From: Paramecium octaurelia
Lineage: Eukaryota > Ciliophora > Oligohymenophorea > Peniculida > Parameciidae
Assembly (NCBI GenBank): GCA_905182995.1
Contig: CAJJDP010000040.1
Coordinates: forward strand, 192,834 to 256,833
Length of the DNA stretch: 64,000 nucleotides
Direction of reading: 5' to 3'
The notes beneath the pieces are model-generated. The model was not told the DNA's origin and did not search any database. It saw nothing but the letters and a program-made list of their open reading frames with translations. This document shows, piece by piece, positions 37,182 through 49,620 of this stretch. The position numbers and the translations under genes were made by a program. Positions within the stretch are counted from its first letter, which is position 1. Every line of letters starts with the position of its first letter.

Positions 37182-38974
37182 ATGGAAGAGAAGTGTAAAT
37201 TACATTAGAAAGACATTACCCATATGTATATATATATGTATTAAAGAGACAGTTGCATACATCCGGATTGTTTTAAATATAAACGACTGTGTAATGATTG
37301 CAGAGTGAATCACGAAAGCAGACATAAGAAGAATTAAATATATTAAAATAACCAGTTCACAATAACAATATAGGAATGTAAATAATAGGTAGAGAAGAAT
37401 TTGAATACTGTAAAGGAAGAATTAGAATTAGCAGAAAATAGAGCTGCTAATGCATTAATAACATCAGTCAATAGCAACATTGATGAGATCATCTTAGAAA
37501 TAGAATCAATAAGACAACAGATTCATAAATTGTTTGACAAATATATCCAAGGTTTGAGGGATAAATTTGAATATAAAGTAAAATAGAGTATTCATGCTTT
37601 GTATGATATAATATAAGCGTAATTGACACAGATTAGACAGTTTTAAAATGATATCAATTCAATAGATACCCAAAAGAAAGTAATGTCTACAGATTTGGAT
37701 TATTAAGTGTAATATCAGAAGAACAGATTAGAATCTCTCATTTATTAAAGAGCAAATCAGAAGTTCTATGGCAGAATAGATGATGATGTGGCCTTACATT
37801 TTATTGGAGTGATTCAGAAAGAGTTAGAATAATTAGTTATATACGAAAAAAACAAGTTAAGTTCATAAATTGAGAGTCTTAATCAAATGACCCTAAAAGC
37901 ATAATAAACTAAATCGAAATCAATCAAGAATTTTCAAAAGTTTTTAAGTTATGCCCCTGAGAAATTAGATGAAATGAGAAATACAATGTAGGGGCCTTAA
38001 GAATACTCATTCTATCGATCGTGGTTACATTACTTCGAGCCAGGAACTAAATTCTTGTATTATTTAGATTTGAAACAATAAAATCCTCAGATCACAAAAG
38101 TTGAATTGGAAATCAATTTTGTTATCTCTTAAGGAAGTAGGTCTATTTTGGCTTCTGATGGTCAAATTTATTATTTTTCAGGATATGATAATGGATTAAA
38201 TGATGATGAAAATAAGACGATATATTAGTATGATCATCCATAATTAACATTCATCAAAAAGACAAGAATGTATACTCTAAGAAAGAATTTTTCATTATCT
38301 TGTACAGCTGATAAAGATATATTTATTATTGGAGGTTAAAATTATAAAGAGGGGTGCTTGGCAAAATGTGAAAAATATAATATAAATACTAATCAAATTA
38401 CATTAATTAAGTACAATTTAATAAATCATTTTAAGTCATCTAACAGAATTGTCAACATTACATTCATCATGTACATATAATAATAAATTGATTGTTAAGT
38501 TTGGTGGTTTGATTGCCAATACTGAAGGAGAAGACTTAAAAAAATAATGTTCAGGATTATTAGAATTGTATTTTATAGAATAAGATTGTTGGGAGAGAGT
38601 TGAAAACACCACCAATCATACCTAATATCCATTGCATACTATTTTATCTACTTCCATATAGATACTTAATTCTAATATGATATATATATTTGGTGGACAA
38701 ATATTATAAAAATAATCATTTCAAACAGTTAATCAAGGATTTATGATTCAGATTGAGGAAGAAGAAGAATTTGATTAAGATTAAATAAGTATTTTAATGT
38801 AGTATTGCTTTAGAATTTTAACCAAAATTATATTATCAACTGTAACATCCCATTCCACAATAAGCACACTTTCTTACACAACCGATTTACTATTCTAACA
38901 AAATTATGTGTCTTTTAAAGGATGGGCAAATCGTTAGGTCTTGTTATGAAAAAAATAAATGGAAATCCTTTTGA
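37182..38974 (+). CDS. B-box zinc finger / coiled coil / Kelch-like protein
   Basis: About 580 codons. It starts MEEKCKLHQKDITHMYIYMY and ends ...RSCYEKNKWKSF. Near the N terminus a B-box-like zinc site is visible (CIHPDCFKYKRLC then NDCRVNHESRHKKN). A coiled coil follows (about 37.4-37.9 kb). The C-terminal part has Kelch-type blades with paired glycines: DIFIIGGQNYKEG, LIVKFGGLIANTEG and MIYIFGGQILQKQ. Two 25-nt introns near 38.41 and 38.79 kb keep the frame; the first ends in AAG. The domain order resembles TRIM-type proteins without a RING. Such proteins are often scaffolds or substrate adaptors; the function here is unknown. Confidence 0.75.
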
Positions 38975-39176
38975 AAATTTGAGTTATTTATTTTATTATA
39001 AATAATAATTAATTTTAGTTGGTATTTCTAAACCTTTTGATGTATGATCTATTACTCATTATCCTAAATTAAATATTGAATTTAAGATTCATAATTCCTC
39101 AATCTCCAAGGTATTAAATCTTTTATTTTTTCCATCATTTTCAATGAAATATTGATAATACTTGGTAATTTGAAGG

Positions 39177-39434
39177 ATGCTCAACTGTATTTACCAATTT
39201 TTAAAGAGATTTAAAGCAAGAAATAAATAATTGGAACATTCTTAATTTCAAAAGTAGTTAGCTAAAATGGTATTTTAAGATGAATATTATTTTACATTGC
39301 AAAATTACATAGATCAATATTAATCGACATAGAAAGAATTAAACTAATAATTTATTTAGTTTGGTTTTAGAACAAGATTGTTATTGATGTAAATCGTAAA
39401 GAAATAGAATAATTTATTAGAGAGTATAAAGTGA
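39177..39434 (+). CDS. Hypothetical helical protein, 3' end unresolved
   Basis: Starts MLNCIYQFLKRFKARNKQLE (ATG 39177). An unspliced reading stops at TGA 39432-39434 (about 85 codons). A 37-nt intron starting near 39.42 kb would join it to the open frame that follows (MKDLLLEQALEVGTKILSLN, then a hydrophobic run LVQVSLILFFLSMLIVDIL near 39.56-39.62 kb), giving a tail-anchored or single-pass protein of 160-190 residues that reaches the SFT2 promoter region. No family recognised. Confidence 0.45.
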
Positions 39435-39718
39435 TTTTGGGAAACTAATGGGACTTGAAGTAATGATGAAAGACTTGCTTTTGGAATAAGCTTTGGAAGT
39501 TGGAACAAAAATATTATCATTAAACTCAAAATTGGATTATCATTTATTAAAATTACGGAGACTTGTTTAAGTGTCTCTAATATTATTTTTTTTATCGATG
39601 TTAATAGTTGATATCCTCAAATAAGAGAGCTTTTAACATTTCAAGAGTGATAATTGGATTCTAATATAAAGTAATTCTGTTTTATTTAAAAACTTTATAT
39701 TAAATAACATAAATTATA

Positions 39719-40246
39719 ATGTTGCAGATATTCGATATTAGCGGACCAACTAAACCAAAAAATGAAAATGAAAGTCTCTTTCCTTCACTCTCATATAAGG
39801 AAAGATTAATGGGATTTGCATTCTGTTCTGTCTTAGGTAAGGAATGTAATTTATAGATAAGGATACTTTATCTAAATATTAAGTTTTGGATCTTTTATAG
39901 GAATTTTGGGTGGAAGTCCAAATAAATTTGCACTTACTTATAGTTTAGGAAATATTTTAGCATTGTTTGGGTAATACTGAATTTTATTATTTATAGAACA
40001 GCTTTTCTTATTGGATTCAAGAAATAATTTGAAAATATGATAGACAAAGAAAGAAAACTGACATCTATTATCTTTGCTTCTTCCTTAGTAATGATCTTTC
40101 TTTCAGTTTATGTGTTTAAATCAAAACTTCTGGTTTTGATATTTTTAGTGGCTGAATTCTGTTCATACACATGGTATGTGGCCAGTTATATTCCATTTGC
40201 AAGAGACTGCATCAAAGGTTGTTTAAGAAACATAATAAAAGCATGA
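39719..40246 (+). CDS. SFT2: SFT2-like vesicle transport membrane protein
   Basis: About 158 codons after two introns (25 nt near 39.84 kb, 26 nt near 39.97 kb). It starts MLQIFDISGPTKPKNENESL. The SFT2 signature is clear: FPSLSYKERLMGFAFC, then a TM segment YFIQILSFGSFIGILGG, NKFALTYSLGNILALFG, AFLIGFKKQ and the last two TM segments ending in WYVASYIPFARDCI. Four membrane spans, as in the family. SFT2/Got1-type proteins assist vesicle fusion with the Golgi (endosome-to-Golgi retrograde traffic in yeast). Complete and of normal length. Confidence 0.92.
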
Positions 40247-40645
40247 TTTATCATACATTTAAATTTATTGTAATACTTAATTTCATTATTCTGTAAAATG
40301 ATGTATAATATATATTTTCTTTGTTGATAAATTATAATATTTCCAATGATTTTAATAAAAGAGGAAATTTATCAAAGATAAGATATCTATTCTCAATATA
40401 AAGAATTTACTATGATAAATCTTACACTTGTGTTAATTAATTATTATCAAAATAATCAAACTAGTAGAATGAATTCATAAAATTGAATGTTAGTTTAAAG
40501 TCATCTTTTGATTATACTTTCCAAGTCATATAACTTAAGTAATTGTTAATATATTATCGGTAGAATGAAGTAGGATATCAATAATATATTTGTCACTTCT
40601 TCTAATATATATACAGAAATAAATTTATTTTACAAAATATCATTA
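40247..40645. other. Intergenic, AT-rich
   Basis: About 400 bp between two plus-strand genes. It contains a frame of 46 codons (40346-40486, MILIKEEIYQRQDIYSQYKE) that I cannot separate from chance, and otherwise only AT-rich sequence. Confidence 0.4.
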
Positions 40646-41535
40646 ATGTTATTGTCAACTTCCAAGCTATCAACATCAAAACTTCAAAGATCATAACTGT
40701 CTAGTCCATAAAGATCAACAGTTAATTATTTGAATTAAGATCTTGATTCACCATCTAGATAAAGAATTAAACTTCTTTCTGATAAATGGAATCACATTTA
40801 GAATGGTATAGACAAGGATAAATTGGAGAAGAGGGAAGTCTTGGAGGAAAGAATCAAAATTATTGAAGATGTTCTATCCTCTGAAAAACCAAAGGACGAA
40901 TAGAGATTCAAAGTTTTGAAGGATTCAGTCCTTAAATTATAAGATTATGCCCATAACCAAAAGGCAGAAAGAGAAGTAATAATACACTTGTAGCCTTTAG
41001 GCTTTTGATGATAAGAAGGAGAGAGACTTTAGAACTCTATCAGACAACATAGCTCTATCATTTGATCAGGAAAGGAATATTAGAGGGTAAGGAGAAACTA
41101 AATTGCAAAAACAAATTGATGAGAGATTTGCTTAGATCACATTGACAATAACTAGAAATAATCATCAATACGAAGACAGAAGTTAAGCTAAAATTGCAGA
41201 AGTACTGTAATAAATTTAATTGGTGAAAAATTAATTGGATCAAGAGAGAAGATCTAGGTATATAAATTAGGTTGTATATCTTTAGAGAAGAATCGTCAGA
41301 AAGTTTGGGTGATCAAATTGATTAAGAAATTAACAAGTTCTCAGATCAATTGTTGATTGAGAAGAAAGTTAGAGAGGAAACCTAGGGAAAGATATTCAGA
41401 ATGATAGAAGATGTGCATGGCAAATTATAATAAGATATCAACTTTGAGAGAAGGGAAAGAGAAAGTACCACTGAAGCATTGCTGAAACTATTGGAAGATG
41501 CTTGCATCTAAATTGATAAGAATTTTAGATATTGA
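40646..41535 (+). CDS. SF-assemblin-like striated fibre protein
   Basis: About 280 codons. It starts MLLSTSKLSTSKLQRSQLSS and ends ...QIDKNFRY. A short Ser/Pro-rich head is followed by a continuous alpha-helical rod, as in SF-assemblins: SDKWNHIQNGIDKDKLEKRE, FDDKKERDFRTLSDNIALSF, SLGDQIDQEINKFSDQLLIE, then REETQGKIFRMIEDVHGKLQ and DINFERREREST. Introns of 25 nt (near 40.98 kb) and 28 nt (near 41.27 kb). SF-assemblins build the striated rootlet-like fibres at basal bodies; in Paramecium such proteins make the kinetodesmal fibres. Head-rod layout and length fit the family. Confidence 0.9.
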
Positions 41536-41636
41536 TCATATGATATCAGTATTAATATAATATTTTATACATTCTAATTGTGTCTCTGGAATTATTATTA
41601 GATAATTAAAATGTTTATATTGATAATGACAAATAA

Positions 41637-42130
41637 TCATGCCTACTCTTGTCCAACCTGGAGTTCTAGTTCTGCGATTCTTCTTTAAAGACCAAGTAGT
41701 TATTATTGGAGGGCAGTTTTTTCTCCTTTGAGAGCAGTAATTTATTATTATAATCTAGAGTTCTCTGCTTTTTGATGGGCAAAATGTCTACTTTATTAAA
41801 TTAGTATACCGTTTCATTTCCTCTTCGATTCTCATTAATTCATTAGTTAATGTTTTTTTGACATCTTGGGTTTTCATACTTAAAACAGATTCAAGTGTGT
41901 CTTTCTCAGATTTTAATATCTAGACTTCTTTCTTATGGAAGTTCATCTCATCTTAAATGCCTTTTATTGTTTCCTATTATAATATATGGTATCAGTTTCA
42001 TTACTTCCAAACTCATTAGTTTCCCTTTCAAGGATGCTGGATTTTGAGATCCTGCAAAACTCTATCCAGTCTATCCCATATCATTACCCTTTGAGAGAGT
42101 GTTACCAGCTTATTTAAATGCATTGCTCAT
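41637..42130 (-). CDS. Small coiled-coil protein, probably ciliary or centriolar
   Basis: About 145 codons after two introns (31 nt near 42.0 kb, 22 nt near 41.8 kb). It starts MSNAFKQAGNTLSKGNDMGQ and ends ...GLQRRIAELELQVGQEQA. The head is Gly/Ser/Gln-rich. The rest is one regular coiled coil (GIQDEMNFHKKEVQILKSEK, MRIEEEMKRHFAHQKAENSR). The high regularity and the motif EMKRHFAHQKAEN look like a conserved cilia-associated coiled-coil family, but I cannot name it with confidence. Confidence 0.65.
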
Positions 42131-42221
42131 TTAGAGATGTAAAATTTAATTATTTAAGAAAATTATATAAAATTAGGAAAGAACATTATATTTTTTATAT
42201 TTGATAAATATATATATGGGT

Positions 42222-43617
42222 TCAATCTGTTAAATATTATTTCTCTGCTAATTCAATCAATTATTAAGGATCATTAGGGAATGCTTTTTAAGAATCAATA
42301 GTCTACAACAATAACAATAATTCCTATTGTTAGCGAGTGCTTAATTCGGATTGTCTTTTATATTCATTAACAAAGTTTTTTATAAACATCTTGGTGCAGT
42401 ATTTGATTTTAAAATTTTGCCACAACTATTTTTTGTTGAACATCTGATAGTCCAACAAGGAATGATAAGCCTTATAAACTTATGATCCCTAATTGATAAA
42501 ATTCTTATTTTCAGTGAAATATCTGATTAAAATATTGAAAATTAATTCTTTAAATGTTTCATCAAGTGGTTATTTAGTGTTCATTTCTTCCTATCTTTGA
42601 ATCAATTCAGTGACAAATTCTAATTTGGCTTCCTAAATTGTATTAAGAAATAATAATACTTATGGATATAATACTTTCAATTAATCTTTGATGATTTTTT
42701 CTTCAAGTAATTCCTTAGCAGAAGCTCTCTTTTCTTAATTGAATTCCAACATTTTCCTAATCAAATTTCTTAATTGCTCAGTTTTGATTTTTTGGAATGG
42801 AAGTTTTTATCTACTCATTTTTTCAATTTCAGCTTCAAAATCTGGATCACCTTATTGGATTTCCTTTCTCCATGGGAATTGGTTTTCTCCAAAGTAATAT
42901 AAAATCATGCCCAGACTCCAAATATCACTTTTGTAATAATCAATTTCGGTCGAATCATCAATTCCCAACATTTAAGGACTCATAAAGAACTATAAATAAC
43001 TAAATTCAATACTTCATTGCCTCCAACAGCCATAGATTGTAATATTTGATTTTCATCTATGATTCTTGATGATCCAAAATCAAAAATCTTATAAATATTA
43101 TCAGAACTAAATAAAACATTTGAAGGGTTCAAATCTCTGTTTGTTAAAGACAAAGTTTCCATATAATTAAGACAATGTATCAACTGAGCACCTAAATTCA
43201 ATATATTCACTAATATAATGAATTAAACTTGATACTTTCATCAACATTCTATGATGCTCGCATTAATCTTTAGATCATTATTTACAAAGTTATTTGTACA
43301 TCATACTCCTTAAAAATGTACATCTTATTGTCTTTCTCTATAATTTTATATGTTCGGGCAATGTTTTTATGATTTACTCTCATCAGCACCTCTCTCTCTC
43401 TTTAAGCTGAAATACGGGCTTCCTATTTTAGAGAATATCCAATAACCTCTTAGTGTAGATTATTAATTTTGACAGCACAGGGCTAGGGATTGTCAGATCC
43501 ATAGTTTATGTACCCCAACAAGTACATATTCCCATCCTGGGTTCTAAGAGTCTTAATTTACTCCCTGGTAATAGCATAACCAGGTTCTAGAACTGTTGCG
43601 GGTTTCAATTCTGCCAT
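42222..43617 (-). CDS. Atypical Ser/Thr protein kinase
   Basis: About 445 codons. It starts MAELKPATVLEPGYAITREQ. Kinase domain: lysine in CAVKI, helix C glutamate region EREVLMRVNHKNIAR, catalytic loop NRDLNPSNVLF, DFG in KIFDFGSS, FMSPQML as the APE equivalent, and KSDIWSLGMILYYF. The glycine loop is poor (YLLGYINYGS). In the catalytic loop the usual histidine is Asn and the usual lysine after HRDL is also Asn, while the aspartate and the metal-binding Asn remain. Activity may be reduced or altered. A C-terminal helical extension of about 150 residues has no known domain. Introns of 26 nt near 43.22 kb and 23 nt near 43.01 kb. Confidence 0.85.
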
Positions 43618-43670
43618 TTATTTCTTAATTAAAAATGATAATAGAAATTAATATTCATATCTCTATAACT

Positions 43671-45521
43671 TCATTAATATCTTAATTAATAGAATTATAA
43701 GATTTCAGTCAAATATTAAGGCAGCAAATCAGGTTCTTTTGCAAAGTCTTCAAGCCGTAACTCATTGATTTTTTCATCTCTCCACTTCCAATCTGCTCCA
43801 AACATTGCTCTCACTCTTGCTAAATCAATTAAAATCCTATATATTTGACCCTAAATCAATTTGAAATTTTAAGAATTGTGTTCAGACATCCTGCCATGAG
43901 AATTGTATATGATTTCTAGGATTTAATTATAGATCAGAATGTTGTTATTCGTAGTCTATTCATAAAAGCCCTCCTATCCAAAATCAAACTCTCTCAAATC
44001 CAAAGGTTTCAATTAATATAAATATTGACTTGCAAAAAAAAACAAATCACTAATTAATTCTTGTTAAGTTTGCTTATTTTTTTAGATAATCTTGAATTCT
44101 ATATCAGTTTCAATATTTTTTTTTAAAGTAACATATTCTTCGAACTGGATATATTCTGAAAAATGATTATTGGTGTCCTTTTTCAAGTAATCATATGTTT
44201 TTTGATTTAGATCACAAAGATAATTGATATAACTTTTGAATTCAGAGTTTAAACTATAGTACAATAGTTCATTTGCCATATAATTAATTGTATTCATTAA
44301 CATAGTAGTATTGCTACTGAGTTTATTCAAGAGTATGCAGATGTTTCTAAGTTTGTTCCAATACTGAATTTTATTCCTCTGTTCTTAATTTATTAAATTC
44401 TTGCAAACATACGATGCAATATTTTTGTTCTCTTAATTGGGCAGAAGCTTTAATTAATATTTGTCTATCTATTCATTATTTTAACAATCAAAGAAGATAT
44501 CCTATTTGAATTAATTGTCTTCACATTATATTTCACTATAGATATCTTGATTGCTTTTTAATTGCAAATCCAATATTGATTGAGTTTACCCTGACTTATT
44601 TTAAAAAAATTCTTTTTAGTATAGTTCCGACCAAGTCATCCTCTCTTTGGGATCGAATTTAAGCATTTTTTGAACGACTGTTCTAAGGGCTTCCCTTTAG
44701 ATCAATTGAAAATTTGCCATTTCATACTTTACCACCTCCAAACATCCTTTCACCATCTTATATGGTAACTGTCCAGTTATCAATTAAAATATAATAACCC
44801 CTAAACTGTACATATCGGCACTGATAGAATATGGTAACTCTAATATAATTTCAGGAGCTAATATTTATTAATTCTAATTACCCATAGTTTACTCAGTTCC
44901 AGCATATGTATTAGTGAGTTCCTCATTAGTTAATTACTTAGCCAAACCAAAATCCAGCAATTTGTATTATGCATTGTAAAAGACGCTTAGATCATTATTT
45001 TAAATTAATCTCTACTCCTCTTCTGTAGTTAATTTCACTCCTAAGTTAGCCAATTTGATATCTCTGTGTATGATCTTATTCTTATGTAAAGAATGCAACC
45101 CATTTACCAATTAGCGAAATATGATGATTACTAAATCTTCAGGTATAGTTCTTTTAAACCATTTTATCAACATGCTTTAAGCATCAATGCAGCAATACTG
45201 AAATATAATAAAGTTTTTCAGATACCTCTAAAACAAGAAGTAATGTTTATTGATATTGAGCAGCCTCAATCAACTAAACTATATTATTATTCTAATTGGT
45301 CGAAAGCAAAACTATTTCGTTTTTCATGTAGGGGATGATCTCATTTTAAATCCTTTCTAAATCAACAATCTATAGAAAAGTATTGCTATTACTTTGATTG
45401 CCACAAATTCATTGTTTTTTGTATTGCATTTAAACACTTTTGAGAATGTTCCTGTTCCTATTAATTAAGGATTTGTGTATTTATCTTTGAATGCATTTTT
45501 AATGGAATCGAATTCTAACAT
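43671..45521 (-). CDS. Ser/Thr protein kinase with helical C-terminal region
   Basis: About 600 codons. It starts MLEFDSIKNAFKDKYTNPQL. All kinase landmarks are intact: GTGTFSKVF, VAIK, HRDIKLAN, DFGLAK, LAPEI, SADMYSLGVIIFQLITG, KMLKFDPKERM. A Q/N-rich insert lies between DFG and APE. The general look (SxDxYSLGxxxFxLxTGxLPY) is like ULK/NEK/CAMK-type kinases; the family is not fixed. After the kinase domain come about 300 residues of helical sequence (near 44.5-43.7 kb) without a recognised domain. Introns of 23 and 28 nt near 45.36 and 45.2 kb. It lies 50 bp upstream of the atypical kinase on the same strand, but the two are not close copies. Confidence 0.87.
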
Positions 45522-45716
45522 TTTCTATCTTATTAATAATATCTTCTAATTCTACAATTTATAATGATAAAAATGAGATAATAATATCACAATTTATTTG
45601 CTGATTGTTTAAACTAGGTTTCAATTTGATATATATTTAAATCAAATAAATATGATGAATTCTTATAGGTTTATGAAGGTAAATATTAAGGCTGAATTTC
45701 ATTATAATATTACATT

Positions 45717-47128
45717 ATGATAAGTTCTCTCTCTTTTATAAATCAGAAAGGGGAGATCCTGATCTATAGAGTTTATAAGGATGATATCAGCAGAAGTGAA
45801 ATCACTTAATTTTGTGCCAAAATGATAGCTACAAAAGAAAATAAAGAATCTCCGATAATCAACATTGATTGTATTTATGTTCTTCAATATGAATAGAAAC
45901 ATCTTTTATTCACATTTCAATAAAAGATATCATAATTTTAGCCACTACTAAGACTGATGTAAATGTAGCTATGGTTCTTGAATTTTTATATCAATTGGTA
46001 TTCATTGTTGTATGAGTGTAAGTCCAAAATTTGTAAATCGTACTTCTAAGGCATTCTAGATGAAAACTGCATAAAAAAGAATTTTGTCCTAATATATGAG
46101 ATTCTCGACGAAGTACTTGATTATGGGATACCACAAATAGCAGATCCAAATATATTATAAAAGGTTAGTATCCATCTTATGGTGTAGTTTATTTAAGAAG
46201 GAGGGATCCAATAAGAGACATCCATGAACATAGAGAGATTGAGATAATTAACAGTCACGATTACTGGTGCTGTATCATGGAGACCAACTGGACTGCATTA
46301 TGAAAAGAATGAATTGTATCTTGATATAATAGAATCTGTGAATCTATTGATTTCAGCTAAAGATACTGTTTTAAGGGCAGAAGTAGTGGGATCAATTGAA
46401 CTTAAAAGTAAGCTTACAGGCATGCCTGAATGTTAAATTGGAATGAACGATAAATTATTAATGGGAAAGCAAGCGAGAACGACTAAATAAAATGGCGGAA
46501 TTGCAATTGATGATATGAAATTTCATCCATGTGTGGGATTACCAAAATTTGAGAAGGATAGGACAATTACATTTATTCCACCTGATGGTCATTTCTAGTT
46601 GATGTCTTATAGAATCTCGGAGAACATTAATATTCCATTTAAAGTCAATGTGATCTATAGTGATATTAGCGAGAATAAGTTGGAAATACGACTGAAGGTA
46701 AAACTAATTATGAAGATAGATTAAATCAATATATGATAAAAATGTCTATGGTACAAATATTGCAGTAAAAGTGCCAGTGCCTAAAAACACTGTGAATGTG
46801 ATATCTGCAACAGCATTAGGAAAGGCAAAGCATGAAATAGAGGAGTAAAGTGTAATTTGGAGAATCAAGAAATTGTAAGGAGATGTTGAAACATCGTTAA
46901 GGTATAACATATTTACGATGACTTATTAGGTGTGATATTAGTTTGGGTGCTACAAATAAAGAGTAGACATGGAGTAAACCACCTTTGAAAATGGAATTCT
47001 AGATTCCTATGTTCACATCTAGTGGATTGAGAGTGAGATTCCTGAAGGTAATGGAAAAAGGGGCATATAAAACAAATAAATGGATTAGATATTTGACAAG
47101 GGGAGGAGAATATTTGCATAGATTATGA
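45717..47128 (+). CDS. AP-2-type clathrin adaptor medium (mu) subunit
   Basis: About 440 codons. It starts [20 protein letters not shown], the same start as AP-2 mu (MI-x-x-L-F-I-Y-N-x-K-G-E-V-L-I). The longin-like N-terminal domain continues with [17 protein letters not shown]. The C-terminal mu homology domain is visible: [26 protein letters not shown]-type region near 46.4 kb, the [20 protein letters not shown] segment, and the end [20 protein letters not shown] then [17 protein letters not shown]. Mu subunits bind YXXphi cargo and PIP2 in clathrin coats at the plasma membrane. Several short introns. Divergent from the kinase gene, sharing a gap of 195 bp. Confidence 0.88.
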
Positions 47129-47198
47129 AGATTAGAATAATATTAATTAATCACATTTAATCAATAATTTGAATAGTCGTTTTTATTATTTAAAATAA

Positions 47199-48336
47199 AT
47201 GAGAACAGGAATCTTGGTTTGTTTAGTATTGAGTGTATTGAGTGTAGAACTCAATATGGAAAGACACTAAGAAGAAGTGATGAGTAAATTGAGAGAATCT
47301 AAATGGGCTTCTTTTATTTTGGAGTTTGCAGAAGTAGAATTGGGGAGTGGAGGTGCTTTGACAGAATTGGTTGAAGCTATCAATTAATTGATTGACTAAT
47401 TAGAAGAAGAATTAGATGATATTCAACAAGCTTATTCTAGAAGAACAGATGAACACAATAGAGATGTAACAAGATATGAATAAGAAATTTAAGATGCTGA
47501 TAGAGGTTATCATTTCTAATAATATTAGACATTTTCAATGGTGAAGATTTCATCGATAATGTTCTCATCCCCTAAAAGCAAAGATTCCAAGATGCTTTGG
47601 CTTAATTGAAAACCAATATTGAAGAAAATAGAAGAATACTTGATTAAGAAACAGTCAATAGAAAGAAATAGCACGAATAATTCTTATCAAACATTGCTGA
47701 AATCAATGAAGCCATTGGTGCTGTTGATGAATCCTTAGGACTTTTATCTTAGATTACTAACCCATCTCTTGTGTAATTCAAGAGAGTTTAATCGAACTTG
47801 GGAAGAATCTAAACATCTTTCTAAAATCACTCTTCATTTGCTCCAATCATTAAAGCTTTACTTGAGTTGGCAACTGAATAAAACTTTGCTGATCAAGGTT
47901 CTGTCTAATAATTGGTCAAGATTTTCAATGAACTAAGAGTTCAATTTGTTGACACTTTAAATCAAGAAACTGCAGATGAAAGTGCTGCTGAAACCAAATT
48001 CAGTGAAAGAGTAGCTTAATTGGAAAAAGAATTCGCTGAGTTCTAAAGAGCAGTTCTTATCAAAAATTCTGAAATCGCTGCAAATGAATGTAACCTATTT
48101 GTTAAATTCTAGAAAAATTAGGAGAAACCATCGTTTATGTTGGATAAAGAAAAGATGACAGAGCTACTTTGTAAGCTTAATTACAAGCTGAAAATGATAA
48201 CTATGCTGCAGAAACTGATCTCTACAATAGAACAGTTGCTGAATACAATAAAGAAATTGAAATCAGTAAGTAAGCACTCGGCTTATTAACATAACCAAGC
48301 TTTGAATAATACGTTAAATCAAAAGTCGGAATTTGA
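47199..48336 (+). CDS. Trichocyst matrix protein
   Basis: About 365 codons after introns (23 nt near 47.51 kb, 23 nt near 48.1 kb). It starts [20 protein letters not shown], a signal peptide, then [20 protein letters not shown]. The body is acidic, helical and heptad-rich with no Cys clusters, and has recurring TMP-type phrases: [69 protein letters not shown]. Such proteins are made as precursors, cleaved into paired mature chains and crystallised inside trichocysts, the dischargeable secretory organelles of Paramecium. This gene is a strong genus marker for the window. Confidence 0.9.
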
Positions 48337-48396
48337 TCTAAATAAGATTCCAAAATCAATATATCTATATATATAATCTAATAGTCATAACCTCCC

Positions 48397-48660
48397 TCAT
48401 TATTTAAATTAAGCCTTTACTTCTTTTTCCAATTTGTTCCACTAAAGTCTAGGGATGCTCTGAAAATCTTCATTCATTCTTTAATAATTTTTAATCTAAT
48501 CTAAAATAGTACAATATTTCAATAAAGGGATTAATTACCCATTACTCTCAGTGCAAAATGATGAATAAGTAATAAATTAATAGGATAAATGATATTAGGA
48601 GTATAATTAATTTTGTTAAATACTATTATTTATAATAGATTTAAAAAGAATTACTTTCAT
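48397..48660 (-). CDS. Small hypothetical protein, about 87 residues
   Basis: Uninterrupted frame from ATG 48660 to TGA 48397. It starts MKVILFKSIINNSIQQNQLY, then SYQFITYSSFCTES and LIPLLKYCTILDQIKNYQRM, and ends ...LEKEVKAQFKQ. The first 35 residues lack acids and are hydroxylated and basic, which could be a mitochondrial presequence. No family recognised. It converges with the trichocyst gene (60 bp gap). Confidence 0.5.
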
Positions 48661-49161
48661 GACTTCTATTTTATTTCTAAATTAATTTTTTCTTCTTAAC
48701 TTAGGTTTTCAAGCTTAAATTTATTATTAATTCTCTCTCTAATTTCTTAACATATGCATATGTTCAAACATGTTTACTATAATTTTATTCGAATATTTTT
48801 CATGACAGGTTTTGGACTTTCTTTTTAATAGCTTATAAATATTAATTGACTAGAAAATAATCATTATGTCTTCAATGAATTGCAGTTCAGAAAATAATCA
48901 TATTTTTGAGATGTTTTATAAATTTTTGTTTTAGTATTAACAAACTAATTATGATTAAATTAATGGAATTTCAGAGTATTCTATTTATAATGTGAGAAAA
49001 GCATTGCTCATCATCATAAGGATACTCGAATAGAATATTTAAATACATCTATTCGCAAGGTGCAAATGTTAATAGGTATGATAGAAAAATATTAAATTTA
49101 AAGATGTTTAATTTTTATTGAGTTATAATTATTTATAGATAAAATAAGTAATTAATAAACA
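48661..49161. other. Intergenic with one short frame
   Basis: About 500 bp, AT-rich, between two minus-strand genes. It contains the plus-strand frame at 48866-49081 listed next. Otherwise nothing is seen apart from a probable promoter for the small gene at 48397-48660. Confidence 0.4.
48866..49081 (+). CDS. Possible small protein (71 codons)
   Basis: Open from ATG 48866 to TGA 49079-49081, starting MSSMNCSSENNHIFEMFYKF, with a hydrophobic run RKALLIIIRILEQ. No family recognised. Length and composition are also compatible with chance. Confidence 0.28.
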
Positions 49162-49620
49162 TCAGCACACGTATTTGTATATTTTTTTGCTTATGTTCTA
49201 TTTATGCTTTTTTCCAAAAAGTTAATAATCTCTTTGTCTCTGGAATTATTCTATATAATTAATCTCGTTTATTTCAAGTACTGAAAAGTCATCGATTTTG
49301 AATAATTAGACCCCTTTTTATTTATAGTTTTTTTATTATTCAAAGTTTTCTTCTGATTGGACATTGTTTTTTTTTACCAATTCGTTTTAGGTATTTTAAT
49401 AAAAAGTAGGATTCCATTACTAATCAGAGATATCAAAATGATATAGAGCTTTCTTTGATTTACTTTCCTCATTTAAAAATTCTTTTTGAGTTCTCTTGTT
49501 CAACAATGAATCACATTATTCAACCTCATCATCATATTATTGTTCCCCATAAAAGTCATCATTTTGTTGATTTTATTGCTTTCTAGTTGTTGCTCTTATG
49601 TATACTCTTTGATTAATCAT
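49162..49620 (-). CDS. Hypothetical protein, about 152 residues
   Basis: Uninterrupted frame from ATG 49620 to TGA 49162. It starts MINQRVYIRATTRKQQNQQN. Charged and Q/N-rich, with acidic stretches (YDDEVEQCDS) and a basic end (GKKHKQNISKKIYKYVC). Two aromatic-acidic phrases (LYHFDISDQQWNPTFY, LFKIDDFSVLEI) hint at short binding motifs. No domain recognised. Confidence 0.55.
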
